DNA of 64,000 bases, taken from positions 120,563 through 184,562 of the forward strand of contig CADBZW010000009.1 of NCBI GenBank assembly GCA_902799345.1, written 5' to 3'. The stretch is from an uncultured Bacteroidia bacterium (GTDB taxonomy: Bacteria > Bacteroidota > Bacteroidia > Bacteroidales > F082). Each line of letters begins with the position of its first letter. The stretch's first letter is position 1. A model generated the notes under the pieces. That model was not told where the DNA came from. It searched no databases and worked only from the letters and a program-made list of their open reading frames with translations. A program made the position numbers and the translations under genes. Below, one piece after another: positions 49,014 to 57,616 of the stretch.

Positions 49014-52000
49014 ATGACCTTGCGTCAACGATATAAATACCTATTTGATCTGTTTGTCAGGAAACGCTTCGTGTTTTTTGTTGCAGCGGTAGCAGTGGCT
49101 ATCGCTTGTGTGTTTTTGATTCCTCGCACGAGGATCAACACCGACATGACGCGATATCTGCCTGACGATTCTCCGATGAAGCAAGGCATAGAGCAAATGG
49201 CGGAGGAATTTGGCGAAGATGGGGTTGGTGCCAGTATGGTCAGGGTGATGTTTTGGTCGCTCCCCGACAGCCTACGAGCCGCAACCAAGGACGAGCTTTC
49301 CACCATGGACGGCATTTCCAATGTCATGTATCAAGACGGCAGCGAGGAGTACAACCAAGGCGAGAAGGTGCTTTACGAATTGTTGTGCAGCAACCAGCGT
49401 AGCCAACAGGATTTGGCCAAGGAAATCACGGGGAAATACGGTAGTAGCATTGTTATTGAGACAGGCGAACAAGATACAACGGCGCTTATCGGCGTGATAC
49501 TCATCGCTTTCGCTTTGCTCCTTATCGTGCTGTTCATCATGTGCGAGTCGTGGCTCGAACCGCCGATATTCCTTGTCGGCATCGGCGTGGCCGTGGCCAT
49601 CAACATGGGAACGAATGCCTTGCTCAATAGCGTGTCGGCTACCACCAACTCGATTGCCGGCATCCTTCAGCTTGTCCTTTCCATCGACTACTCCATCATC
49701 CTCATGAACCGCTATAGGCAGGAGAAGGCCTTGGGCGACCACGACAACATCACGGCGATGATCCAAGCGCTCAAAAAGGCTTCATTGTCCATTGTCAGCA
49801 GCGCCTTCACCACCATCGTCGGACTTATGGCCTTGGTGTTCATGAAGTTTAAGATCGGTGCCGACATGGGTATTGTCCTGGCCAAAGGCGTGCTCTGCAG
49901 CTTGGTATCGATATTCGTCGTGCTTCCGACGTTGATTTTGGCTTTGGACCATGCCATCGAGAAGTCGACAAAAAAAGTGTTGCGAATCAGGACCGACCGC
50001 CTTTCGGGTTTCAGCATGAAGTTCCGCATTCCACTGGTTTTGTTTTTCGTGACCGCATTTGTGGTATCATACTATTTCCATAAAAAGACGGAGATTTCAT
50101 TCTTCCCCGAACAAAAATCCGAGATTGCAAAGTATTTCCCGCCCAAAAACATCGTCGTGCTTTTGTACGAAAACAATGATTCCGAAAGGGTGATAGGCTT
50201 GGCCGACAGTCTTTCGACTCATCCGAACGTGAAGACTTTCATTTCATACCCCTCGCTGATGCAGAAGCGACATACGGCATCCGACATCAAAGGCATGGTG
50301 GGTGATTTTTCGGTCATGGCAGGCGACTCAGGGTATGACCTTGCCAACTTTGACATCAATACCGTCGTGGACGCCATCTATTACCTGGCCTCCCATAATC
50401 CCGGCGACGAGAGGATGAGCCTCCATGACTTTGCCTCGCTTGCTGCCGAGCTGAGCACCGACAGCACCTTATTGGCGCAGTTGGGAAGCCCCATGGATAT
50501 CGACAAAGAAGCCTCGCAATACCTTGACGTCCTCGTTGCGCTTACCGACACGAGCTTGATTGACAAAAAGTTAACCCCGGATGAGATTGCCGACATCGTT
50601 GGCGTTGACAAGGAAATGGTTTTGCTTTTGTGCCCTGCCAACCAAAAGACCTCCATCCGCAGCGTAATCAAATTGTCAAGGGAACTGCTTAACGGAAGCA
50701 TGACGCCTGTCCGTCCAAAAGTCAAAAAGCCAGAGCCTCAGCTTGTTGAGCATCAGGAAGACCTTATTGTCGAAAATGACACCCTTGCAAATACAGCTAT
50801 TGTCCAATCCGAAGACGCCGAGGTGGTTGCCGACGAGGACTTGATTTTCAGGGATTCGACGGCATTCATGAATCAATATTCAGCCTCCGAAATCGCAGAA
50901 ATCATTGGGATGGACGCAAAAAGCGCATCGGTCATATTCAACTTGTACGGACGTAGCACGGGGCATAAGACCAAGACCATGTCGCTCTACGATTTCATCC
51001 ATTTCCTCAACAGCGACCTCTCCAAGAGGAGGATTTTTGCCTCGCGCTTTGACGATGAAAGCCTCAAGTGGCTGAGACAGAAAGAAGATATCATGGTGGC
51101 GACCTTGCAAGCGGGTACATCCGAGAACGTCGAAGAAGAAGCGGTAGAAGATTTGGTGGAAGAACGAGAAGAGGTGGTCGTCGAGGTGGCCGAAACACGG
51201 GAAGAGCCGGAGCCTTCCATGGCGACGCCTGTCGTCGACAAGGAGAGCCTGGACAAACTCAACAAGGCAGAGATGCTCATGGCTATTGCCACGGATGGCA
51301 ACAGCTTTGATGCAGCCGAAATGCACGCCCTGCTTGCTTCGCTGGGCGCCAAAATGGAATTGCGTGACATAGAACTTGCATACCTGTATAATGGCATCAC
51401 CCATTTCGAGGACAACAGCCTGAAATTGTCGGTGGAAGAGATTTTGGAAACCTTGAAAGATTCCATTATCGGTAGTCCAAGGTTTGCCTCGATGGTTGAT
51501 GACGAAGTTAAGGTTGAGTTCGACAAAATCGACGCAATGGTTGTTGAAAACCTTGGCAGGTTGCAAGGTCCAAATTATTCACAAGCTATCATCATGACCG
51601 ACCTGCCCAAAGAATCCGATGAAACCAGCCAATTCGTGGATGTCCTTTCCGCACGATGCGACGGTAGCCTTGCAGGCAGCCATTATCTGATTGGCGAGTC
51701 GGTGATGATGAACGAGATGCGCTCACAGTTTGGAGGCGAGATGCGTCTCGTCACGCTGATCACCGTCCTGTCCATTTTCCTTATCGTGGCCATTACCTTC
51801 CGCTCGCTCGTCGTGCCCGTCATCCTCGTGATGACGGTGATGACAGCCGTGTATATCAACGTGGCGGTGAGCGGACTGAGCGGCAGCCTGCTCTACATGG
51901 CCTACCTTATCATGCAAAGCATACTGATGGGTGCGACCATCGATTATGGCATACTCTTTACCAACAACTATCGTGAAGCCAGGGCGTCGGAATGTAAGGT

Positions 52001-52241
52001 GGAGTCCATTCGTAGGGCGTATAAGTCGTCGACGCACACCATTCTCACCTCGGGCATGATCATGACCTTGGCGCCGCTGGTCATGTCGCTGCTGATTGAC
52101 GATCCGATGATTGGGTCGATACTGCGGTGCATTGCTGCCGGGGCTTTGGCCGCCGTGTTGCTGATCATATTCGTGTTGCCTGCGCTGCTTGCCTCGTTCG
52201 ATAGGTTTGTCGTTAGACGACGACCAAAGCAAAACACTTAA
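49014..52241 (+). CDS. RND/MMPL-family exporter
   Basis: A 1075-residue integral membrane protein with the RND layout in one chain: helix 1 near 18-36, a periplasmic loop, helices 2-6 near 155-310 (SIDYSIILMNRYRQE, typical of MMPL helix 4), a second half with a helix near 345 and helices near 905-1065 (YLIMQSILMGATIDYGILFTNNYREA). The large second periplasmic loop (about 370-900) holds an acidic, low-complexity piece (EEEAVEDLVEEREEVVVEVAE) and repeated tail-like segments ending in EIADIVGV and EIAEIIGM. It may move lipids or hydrophobic molecules. It is transcribed from its own -7 box. Confidence 0.88.
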   Translation: MTLRQRYKYLFDLFVRKRFVFFVAAVAVAIACVFLIPRTRINTDMTRYLPDDSPMKQGIEQMAEEFGEDGVGASMVRVMFWSLPDSLRAATKDELSTMDGISNVMYQDGSEEYNQGEKVLYELLCSNQRSQQDLAKEITGKYGSSIVIETGEQDTTALIGVILIAFALLLIVLFIMCESWLEPPIFLVGIGVAVAINMGTNALLNSVSATTNSIAGILQLVLSIDYSIILMNRYRQEKALGDHDNITAMIQALKKASLSIVSSAFTTIVGLMALVFMKFKIGADMGIVLAKGVLCSLVSIFVVLPTLILALDHAIEKSTKKVLRIRTDRLSGFSMKFRIPLVLFFVTAFVVSYYFHKKTEISFFPEQKSEIAKYFPPKNIVVLLYENNDSERVIGLADSLSTHPNVKTFISYPSLMQKRHTASDIKGMVGDFSVMAGDSGYDLANFDINTVVDAIYYLASHNPGDERMSLHDFASLAAELSTDSTLLAQLGSPMDIDKEASQYLDVLVALTDTSLIDKKLTPDEIADIVGVDKEMVLLLCPANQKTSIRSVIKLSRELLNGSMTPVRPKVKKPEPQLVEHQEDLIVENDTLANTAIVQSEDAEVVADEDLIFRDSTAFMNQYSASEIAEIIGMDAKSASVIFNLYGRSTGHKTKTMSLYDFIHFLNSDLSKRRIFASRFDDESLKWLRQKEDIMVATLQAGTSENVEEEAVEDLVEEREEVVVEVAETREEPEPSMATPVVDKESLDKLNKAEMLMAIATDGNSFDAAEMHALLASLGAKMELRDIELAYLYNGITHFEDNSLKLSVEEILETLKDSIIGSPRFASMVDDEVKVEFDKIDAMVVENLGRLQGPNYSQAIIMTDLPKESDETSQFVDVLSARCDGSLAGSHYLIGESVMMNEMRSQFGGEMRLVTLITVLSIFLIVAITFRSLVVPVILVMTVMTAVYINVAVSGLSGSLLYMAYLIMQSILMGATIDYGILFTNNYREARASECKVESIRRAYKSSTHTILTSGMIMTLAPLVMSLLIDDPMIGSILRCIAAGALAAVLLIIFVLPALLASFDRFVVRRRPKQNT

Positions 52242-52312
52242 TTTTCAAGGTGCTTTTGGGGTTCCGGAAGCTTTTTTGTGGACCATCACGCCATCCACAC
52301 ATCGTTTTTTAC

Positions 52313-52320
52313 TATTTTTG
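52313..52320 (+). promoter_or_regulatory. -7 box immediately before the HYC gene
   Basis: TATTTTTG is followed by only 4 nt and then ATG at 52325, so the transcript probably has almost no leader. Confidence 0.55.
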
Positions 52321-52324
52321 CAGC

Positions 52325-52780
52325 ATGAAAAAGCAGTGGTTGCAGATAGTTTCCTTCGTGATGGCATTTGTGGTGCTCTTCGTCTCGATGGGTTGGGACG
52401 TGAAGTTCCACTATTGCACGGAAGACCAACATCTGTCGGGCAGTTTCGTCGATGCGGCAGAGTCGTGCTACCATTGTCTGGAGCATGAGCACGAGATCCA
52501 TTTCATGCCTCACGATGCCGTCCAACTCAACGCCAAATGCTGCTGTGAGGACTTCGACAGCAAGATCCAGTTTACTGACAACTTCGTTTTTTCACCCGAC
52601 AAGCACCTGGTTGTCGATTTGCAATCTTTTGTCCTGCCGCATCTCGACTTGACAGAGCTTTGCGCCCATGTCAGCACGGTTTTCAGCAACCACTCCCCAC
52701 GAAAGACATCCAAGTTTCTTTCCGGGCGGGAGAGGACCGTCTTTTTTTCCTCGTTGAGGGTTAATCCTTTGGTTTTCTGA
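52325..52780 (+). CDS. HYC_CC_PP-type small membrane-anchored protein
   Basis: A 151-residue protein with a signal anchor (residues 6-25), a conserved HYCTEDQH (about 30-37) and an AKCCCEDF element (about 75-82), plus CYHCLEHEHEIHFM. This HYC then CC pattern matches a Bacteroidetes family often encoded before TonB receptors; metal handling is plausible from the Cys/His content. The family naming is from memory of that pattern. The start was set at 52325 because the TATTTTTG box precedes it by 4 nt. The TonB receptor follows after 224 nt. Confidence 0.65.
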   Translation: MKKQWLQIVSFVMAFVVLFVSMGWDVKFHYCTEDQHLSGSFVDAAESCYHCLEHEHEIHFMPHDAVQLNAKCCCEDFDSKIQFTDNFVFSPDKHLVVDLQSFVLPHLDLTELCAHVSTVFSNHSPRKTSKFLSGRERTVFFSSLRVNPLVF

Positions 52781-52848
52781 TAAATACAATTGACGCTTTG
52801 CGTCACTGCGAGGCACGAAGCAGTCTAGGGATGCCTCCGAGCCTTAAT

Positions 52849-52959
52849 CGTCATCGCGGTCTTCATCGCGGTCTTAGAACCGCGATTGATCCGCGATCTC
52901 CTAAGCATAAGGGAAATCCCTTTTGCGCAGGAGATGGCGGATGTTCCTCCGCCATGACG
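52849..52959 (+). repeat. three-hairpin interspersed repeat, copy 3
   Basis: A 111-bp copy in the 224-bp gap before the TonB receptor gene, same orientation relative to the following gene as copies 1 and 2. Its ends are CGTCAT and ATGACG, and its reading frame is not joined to a gene. An adjoining GCGTCACTGCGAGGCACG unit at 52799 belongs to another repeat type. Confidence 0.8.
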
Positions 52960-53004
52960 GTAAAAGGCAAACCATAAAACACAAACCATCAACGCTATTA
53001 CAAA

Positions 53005-55284
53005 ATGAAAACCAAACAAATATTCCTAATCACTTTATTATTATTGTCTTTCGTCTCCACTGCCTTTGCCCAGGGTTTCATCGAAGGCACGGTCTATGAA
53101 GAGGACGAAAACGGCAAGCGCACGCCTATCCCTGGCGTCAATGTCTATTGGAAAATCGTCAACGAAGGCACCACGACCGATGCCCACGGATACTATAAAA
53201 TCCCATTGCATGAAACCATCTGTTGTCTTGTGTTCAGTTGCATCAGCTACGAGAACGACACAGTGCATCACATGGCAGAGCCTGCGCATTACGACCACGT
53301 TTTCCATTCCGCCCACATGCTGAACGAGGTAGAAATACAGGCTCGTGAGAGGGCCTCTTTCATCTCTTCCATCAAGCCGATGGCTGTGCAGGAAATCACC
53401 TCTGAAGGCTTGCGCCGCGCCGCCTGCTGCAGCCTCGCCGAGAGCTTCGAGAACAACGCCTCGGTGGATGTCAGCTACAGCGATGCCGTCACGGGAGCCA
53501 AACAAATCGAACTCTTGGGTCTGAGCGGACTTTACACCCAAATGATGGCTGAAAACATGCCCAACTTCCGTGGTCTGGCTTCGGCATTTGGCCTCAACTA
53601 CGTGCCTGGCACATGGATGAACGCCATCCAAATATCAAAGGGAACCTCCTCGGTCAGAAACGGTTACGAATCCATCAGCGGACAGATCAATGTCGACTAC
53701 AAAAAACCCGAAGTGGGCGAGAGCGAGAAGCTCTTCCTCAACCTTTACGGCAACACGATGGGTATGGCCGAATTCAATTTCAACACGCGTTGGAATGTGG
53801 GCCAACATGGTAGCATGATGATACTCGGTCACGTCAACCATAACTTCATGACGATGGACAGCAACGGTGACCATTTTGTCGACGACCCTCGTGTGACGCA
53901 ATACAATATCTTCGCCCGTTTCAACTATGCCAAAGACTGGTTTGAGGGCATGTGGGGTGTGAAAGCCTTGAAAGAAGACCGTTACGGTGGTCAAATCGGT
54001 TTCGTTCCAGGTGCACATGTGCATGAAGGTACGGCAGGAGATAGCTTGGGTTTTGTCATCAATACGGAACGCTATGAGGCTTTCTCGAAGACAGGTTTTC
54101 TCTTTGACCGCGACGACACCAGCCTCGGCATTCAGCAGCAGTTCACCTATCACAAAATGCACTCGGCCTATTTCAACACCAACCTCTATCATGCCGAGCA
54201 GTATTCCTATTATGCCAATATCTTGTTCAACTCATACATTGTCAATGAGATGCATAAATACTCGGTGGGTGCCAGCTATTCCTTTGATAAATACAAGGAA
54301 CATCTGCGTCGTACCGAACGGGGGCTTTCCGACCAGGTTTTGGCCGACAGCCTTTATGGTCGCATTGAGCATGTCCCAGGTGTTTTTGGTGAATACACTT
54401 TCGACGACAACCACCATTGGAGCGTCATTGCTGGCATGAGAGTGGATTACAACACCTATTACCAGAAATTGCTCTACACACCGCGCTTGCACGTGCGCTT
54501 CAAGACCCATGACGACCTCACCCTTCGTGGCTCGGCTGGCAAAGGTTATCGCTCGCCCAATGTCTTGGCCGAATACTCCACGATGTTGGCTTCGGCACGC
54601 GAACTGGTCTTTGTGGAAACACCCAAGATGGAAGAGGCTTGGAACTACGGCATTAATCTGACCAAGACCTTCAGTCTCGGCTGGCGCGAACTCACTTTGG
54701 CTGCCGACTTCTACCGCACCGACTTCGTCAACCAAATCGTCCTCGACCGCGACGCCGATGCGCACCAAATCCGCATCTACAACCTTGACGGGAAATCCTA
54801 TTCCAACAGCGCCCAAATCGAAGCCAACTGCGAGATTTTCAAGGACTTCGACCTCACTTTGGCCTTCCGCTACAACGACGTGAAAATGACCATCAACGAC
54901 ACTTTGCGCGAGAAGCCTTTTGTCAACCGCTATAAGGGTTTGGTAACGCTGTCGTACGCGCCAGGCACTTGGCAGTTCGACGTCACGACGCAGTTCAATG
55001 GCGATACCCGCGTGCCTAACCTGAACGGCAATGCCACCGCGGTGGCCCACCAGCAGAATATAGAACGTTCTCCGTTCTATGTCATCATGAATGCGCAGAT
55101 TACCAAGAAGTTGGGCAAGTGCTGGGAACTTTATCTCGGCGGCGAGAACCTGACCAACTACAAGCAGAAATACCCCATCATCTCAGCAGAAAATCCCGCC
55201 AGCGAAGATTTCGATGCTTCGATGGTATGGGGGCCGCTGAGTGGCATTAGGGCATACTTGGGTGTTCGCTTCCAACTGAAATGA
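53005..55284 (+). CDS. TonB-dependent receptor
   Basis: A 759-residue outer-membrane receptor. Signal peptide 1-22 (LSFVSTAFAQ), carboxypeptidase-regulatory-like domain (about 24-100, GTVYEEDENGKRTPIPGVNVYW), plug (about 105-220: AESFENNASVDVSYSDAVTGAKQIELLGLSG) and a barrel ending GIRAYLGVRFQLK. The internal CCS and HETICC/CCLVF cysteines are unusual for such receptors. The plug phrase QIELLGLSGLYTQMM is typical of receptors for small ligands or metal complexes. With the upstream HYC/CC protein, copper or another metal is a reasonable guess. No TonB-box is obvious. It ends 39 bp before the first sigma-54 upstream site. Confidence 0.92.
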   Translation: MKTKQIFLITLLLLSFVSTAFAQGFIEGTVYEEDENGKRTPIPGVNVYWKIVNEGTTTDAHGYYKIPLHETICCLVFSCISYENDTVHHMAEPAHYDHVFHSAHMLNEVEIQARERASFISSIKPMAVQEITSEGLRRAACCSLAESFENNASVDVSYSDAVTGAKQIELLGLSGLYTQMMAENMPNFRGLASAFGLNYVPGTWMNAIQISKGTSSVRNGYESISGQINVDYKKPEVGESEKLFLNLYGNTMGMAEFNFNTRWNVGQHGSMMILGHVNHNFMTMDSNGDHFVDDPRVTQYNIFARFNYAKDWFEGMWGVKALKEDRYGGQIGFVPGAHVHEGTAGDSLGFVINTERYEAFSKTGFLFDRDDTSLGIQQQFTYHKMHSAYFNTNLYHAEQYSYYANILFNSYIVNEMHKYSVGASYSFDKYKEHLRRTERGLSDQVLADSLYGRIEHVPGVFGEYTFDDNHHWSVIAGMRVDYNTYYQKLLYTPRLHVRFKTHDDLTLRGSAGKGYRSPNVLAEYSTMLASARELVFVETPKMEEAWNYGINLTKTFSLGWRELTLAADFYRTDFVNQIVLDRDADAHQIRIYNLDGKSYSNSAQIEANCEIFKDFDLTLAFRYNDVKMTINDTLREKPFVNRYKGLVTLSYAPGTWQFDVTTQFNGDTRVPNLNGNATAVAHQQNIERSPFYVIMNAQITKKLGKCWELYLGGENLTNYKQKYPIISAENPASEDFDASMVWGPLSGIRAYLGVRFQLK

Positions 55285-55322
55285 CGGTATAGTCCTTTTT
55301 GATTGTAAATACGTTTTCCCAT

Positions 55323-55360
55323 TGTAAAGATTCTTTACACCGCTGTAAAGAATCTTTACA
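55323..55360 (+). promoter_or_regulatory. tandem upstream activator sites of the ABC-ATPase gene
   Basis: Two perfect 17-bp palindromes, TGTAAAGATTCTTTACA (55323-55339) and TGTAAAGAATCTTTACA (55344-55360), with centres 21 bp apart. The second centre is 64 bp upstream of the -24 GG. Binding by a sigma-54 enhancer-binding protein is inferred. Confidence 0.75.
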
Positions 55361-55414
55361 CTTTTTACAAATGCGAATTTTTGTAGTTTATTGATTGTTA
55401 GGTGTTTATAATTT

Positions 55415-55430
55415 TGGCACGATAGATGCT
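55415..55430 (+). promoter_or_regulatory. sigma-54 promoter of the ABC-ATPase gene
   Basis: TGGCACGATAGATGCT: GG at 55416-55417 and GC at 55428-55429 with the required 10-bp spacing. Expected start about 55441, giving a leader near 110 nt. Confidence 0.7.
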
Positions 55431-55549
55431 ATGGCTGTTTTGATTGAATGAATAATGATTTTCTTGAAATTGATACTCCCGAAAGGAAAGCTCAAACCAG
55501 AAACAACATTTCAACAAATAAACAGTTAAACAATTAAACACTTAGAACT

Positions 55550-56218
55550 ATGATCAAAGTAGAAAATCTAAGGAAGGTCTTCAGAACGGAAGAGATTGAA
55601 ACCCTCGCATTGGACGGCGTTTCGTTCGAAATCAACGACGGTGAGTTCGTCGCCATCATGGGGCCTTCGGGATGCGGCAAGTCCACCTTGCTCAACATCC
55701 TCGGCCTTTTGGACAACCCCACCGAGGGCCGTTACGAACTCCTCGGCCATCAGGTCGGCGACCTCAAGGAAAAGGACCGCACCCAGTTCCGCAAGGGCAA
55801 CATTGGCTTCGTGTTTCAAAGTTTCAACCTCATTGATGAGCTGAATGTGTATGAGAACATCGAATTGCCGTTGCGCTACATGAACGTCCCTGCTGCCGAG
55901 CGTAAGGAGCGTGTGGAGGCCATCATGGCCCGCATGGACATCAGACATCGCAAAGACCACTTCCCGCAGCAGCTATCGGGCGGTCAGCAGCAAAGGGTGG
56001 CCATCGCTCGTGCCGTGGTCGCCAACCCCAAGCTCATCCTCGCCGACGAACCGACAGGTAACCTCGACTCGAAGAACGGTCGCGAGGTGATGGACCTGCT
56101 CACCGACCTCCACAAGGAAGGCACCACCATCGTCATGGTGACCCACTCGCAGCGCGACGCCGGCTACGCCGACCGCATCATCAACAAGATTGTGGAAGAG
56201 GTGTTGTCGCAGTTGTAA
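55550..56218 (+). CDS. ABC transporter ATP-binding protein (MacB/LolD type)
   Basis: A 222-residue ABC ATPase. Walker A GPSGCGKSTLLN (38-49), Q-loop FVFQSFNLIDEL, signature LSGGQQQRVAIARA (about 141-154), Walker B LILADEPTGNLD and H-loop VTHSQ are all present. It is of the class that powers FtsX/MacB-type permeases and lipoprotein release, not bulk import. Its most likely partner is the FtsX permease at 60930-63347, which shares the same control design. It is monocistronic, read from a sigma-54 promoter and followed by an inverted repeat. Confidence 0.95.
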   Translation: MIKVENLRKVFRTEEIETLALDGVSFEINDGEFVAIMGPSGCGKSTLLNILGLLDNPTEGRYELLGHQVGDLKEKDRTQFRKGNIGFVFQSFNLIDELNVYENIELPLRYMNVPAAERKERVEAIMARMDIRHRKDHFPQQLSGGQQQRVAIARAVVANPKLILADEPTGNLDSKNGREVMDLLTDLHKEGTTIVMVTHSQRDAGYADRIINKIVEEVLSQL

Positions 56219-56240
56219 CTTTCGTTCTGTTGTGGAAAGG

Positions 56241-56356
56241 GATTGCCTTCGGCAAGAAATCTTTCAAAATCGAAATTAAAATCTTTCAAAATCTTGGAAA
56301 TCATTTTTTGAATGATTTTGAAAACAGATTTTGTTAGATTTCTTGCGAAGCAATTC
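56241..56356. repeat. long inverted repeat between convergent genes
   Basis: Arms GATTGCCTTCGGCAAGAAATC (from 56241) and its inverted copy (to 56356) enclose an inner AAATCATT/AATGATTT palindrome. One arm also occurs at 45516-45546. It could terminate both flanking genes. Confidence 0.6.
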
Positions 56357-56372
56357 GAACAAATCATGGTTT

Positions 56373-57278
56373 TTAGATTATCCGTCCCGCTTCCTCAAGC
56401 AAAAACGGAATGACACCCACATACATGATGCCGTCTTCATCGGTCCACGGCTTCGCGTTTCCGTCGAGAATGACAATCTTGCGGAAAAAATCGCCCGAGT
56501 TCTTCAACGAGAAAGTCTCTTGATTCTTTTTCACTTCCGTATCCACATTTAGCGCGGATTGGATATACACCTTCTCGCGACCTGTATTGACGACGAAGTC
56601 GATTTCATACTGTGACTGTTGCTTTTTGCCGTCCTTTACGAGGGTCATTTCCACCACACCCACATCCACGCTGTAGCCTCTGCGGATGAGCTCGACGAAG
56701 ATCACGTTCTCCATCAGATGCGATTTCTCCTGCTGTCGAAAATTCAACTTGGCGTTCCGCAGTCCGATGTCCATCGAATAGTATTTCTGTGTGTTCTCGA
56801 AATACCGTTTCCCCTTCACATCGTATCGCTGTGCACCCAAAAACAGGTAGGCTTCCTCCAAATAATCCAGATAGTTCTTTATGGTATGGTCCGAGGTGTT
56901 GCGCTTCATCAGCGAGCCTGCTGCATTGGCCAGATTGTGCGGATTGGTTAGTGAACCAACAGCCGAAGACAATGCATCAATCAAGGCTTCAAGCACCTCG
57001 TCATCTTTCAGCTTGTATCGCTCTACAATATCCTTGATGTAAACCCTCTTATGGAGTCCTTTCAGGTATTTGCGCTTCTCCGTCTCGTTCTTTTCCAGCA
57101 CTGCTAATGGCATACCGCCGTATGTAAGATATTCCTCCATTGCATCCACCTTCTCAAGTCCGGAAACGGGATAGAACTCCTTGAACGACAGCGGATAGAC
57201 CTTTATCTCCGATCCGCGGTCTCGGAAATTGGTGACAATGTCTTTCGAAAGCATCTTGGAGTTCGAGCCAGTGACGTA
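56373..57278 (-). pseudogene. truncated DUF4143-family ATPase gene
   Basis: The reading frame gives about 300 residues of an ATP-binding protein with a DUF4143 C-terminal domain. It begins at TGSNSKMLSKDI, the sensor end of the AAA core, and runs through EFYPVSGL, FENTQKYYSMDIGLRNA and QYEIDFVV. An in-frame TGA lies directly before this segment (57279-57281), and the Walker A and B parts are gone. A TACCTTTG promoter box survives at 57392-57399 on the same strand. So an internal deletion removed the P-loop half. An intact N-terminal relative starts at 63675. The DUF4143 ATPases are of unknown role and spread widely. Confidence 0.75.
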
Positions 57279-57471
57279 TCATTGTTTGCTTATTAACTCA
57301 CTGATATACTAATCTCTTTGTATGACCATAGCATTTCTTTTTATGCATTTTACTGCAAAAATAGTCGCACTATTCGACCTTTTTTGCAGTACAAAGGTAC
57401 GACTTTTCCATAAACCTCCAAACAATCAGAAAAAAAGATGAACAATTTCGATCCAAAAGTGGATTAGCCAC
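57279..57471. other. intergenic segment with hairpin and orphan promoter
   Basis: This gap contains an imperfect 16-bp inverted repeat (57352-57390, ACTGCAAAAA to TTTTTTGCAGT) and the minus-strand -7 box TACCTTTG (57392-57399) of the lost DUF4143 gene. Nothing else is recognisable before the activator sites. Confidence 0.5.
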
Positions 57472-57509
57472 TGTAAAGTTTCTTTACACCACTGTAAAGA
57501 AACTTTACA
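57472..57509 (+). promoter_or_regulatory. tandem upstream activator sites of the outer-membrane operon
   Basis: Palindromes TGTAAAGTTTCTTTACA (57472-57488) and TGTAAAGAAACTTTACA (57493-57509), centres 21 bp apart, the second 64 bp before the -24 GG. Spacing is identical to the 55.3 kb set. Confidence 0.75.
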
Positions 57510-57563
57510 CTTTGTCTTTAATCTTTGAATTTTAAATCTTTGAATTTTAAATACTTACATTTT

Positions 57564-57579
57564 TGGCACGGCGATTGCC
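57564..57579 (+). promoter_or_regulatory. sigma-54 promoter of the outer-membrane operon
   Basis: TGGCACGGCGATTGCC: GG at 57565-57566 and GC at 57577-57578, 10-bp spacing, close to the TGGCAC-N5-TTGC consensus. Expected start near 57590, leader about 27 nt. Confidence 0.78.
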
Positions 57580-57616
57580 ATGCTAAAAGGCAGTAAAATT
57601 ATAAACCTGTAAAGCT

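Noticed and set aside
48815-49028. N-terminal extension of the nitroreductase to 49028
   Set aside because: The extra 71 codons run through a hairpin repeat and overlap the divergent MMPL gene start; no family similarity.
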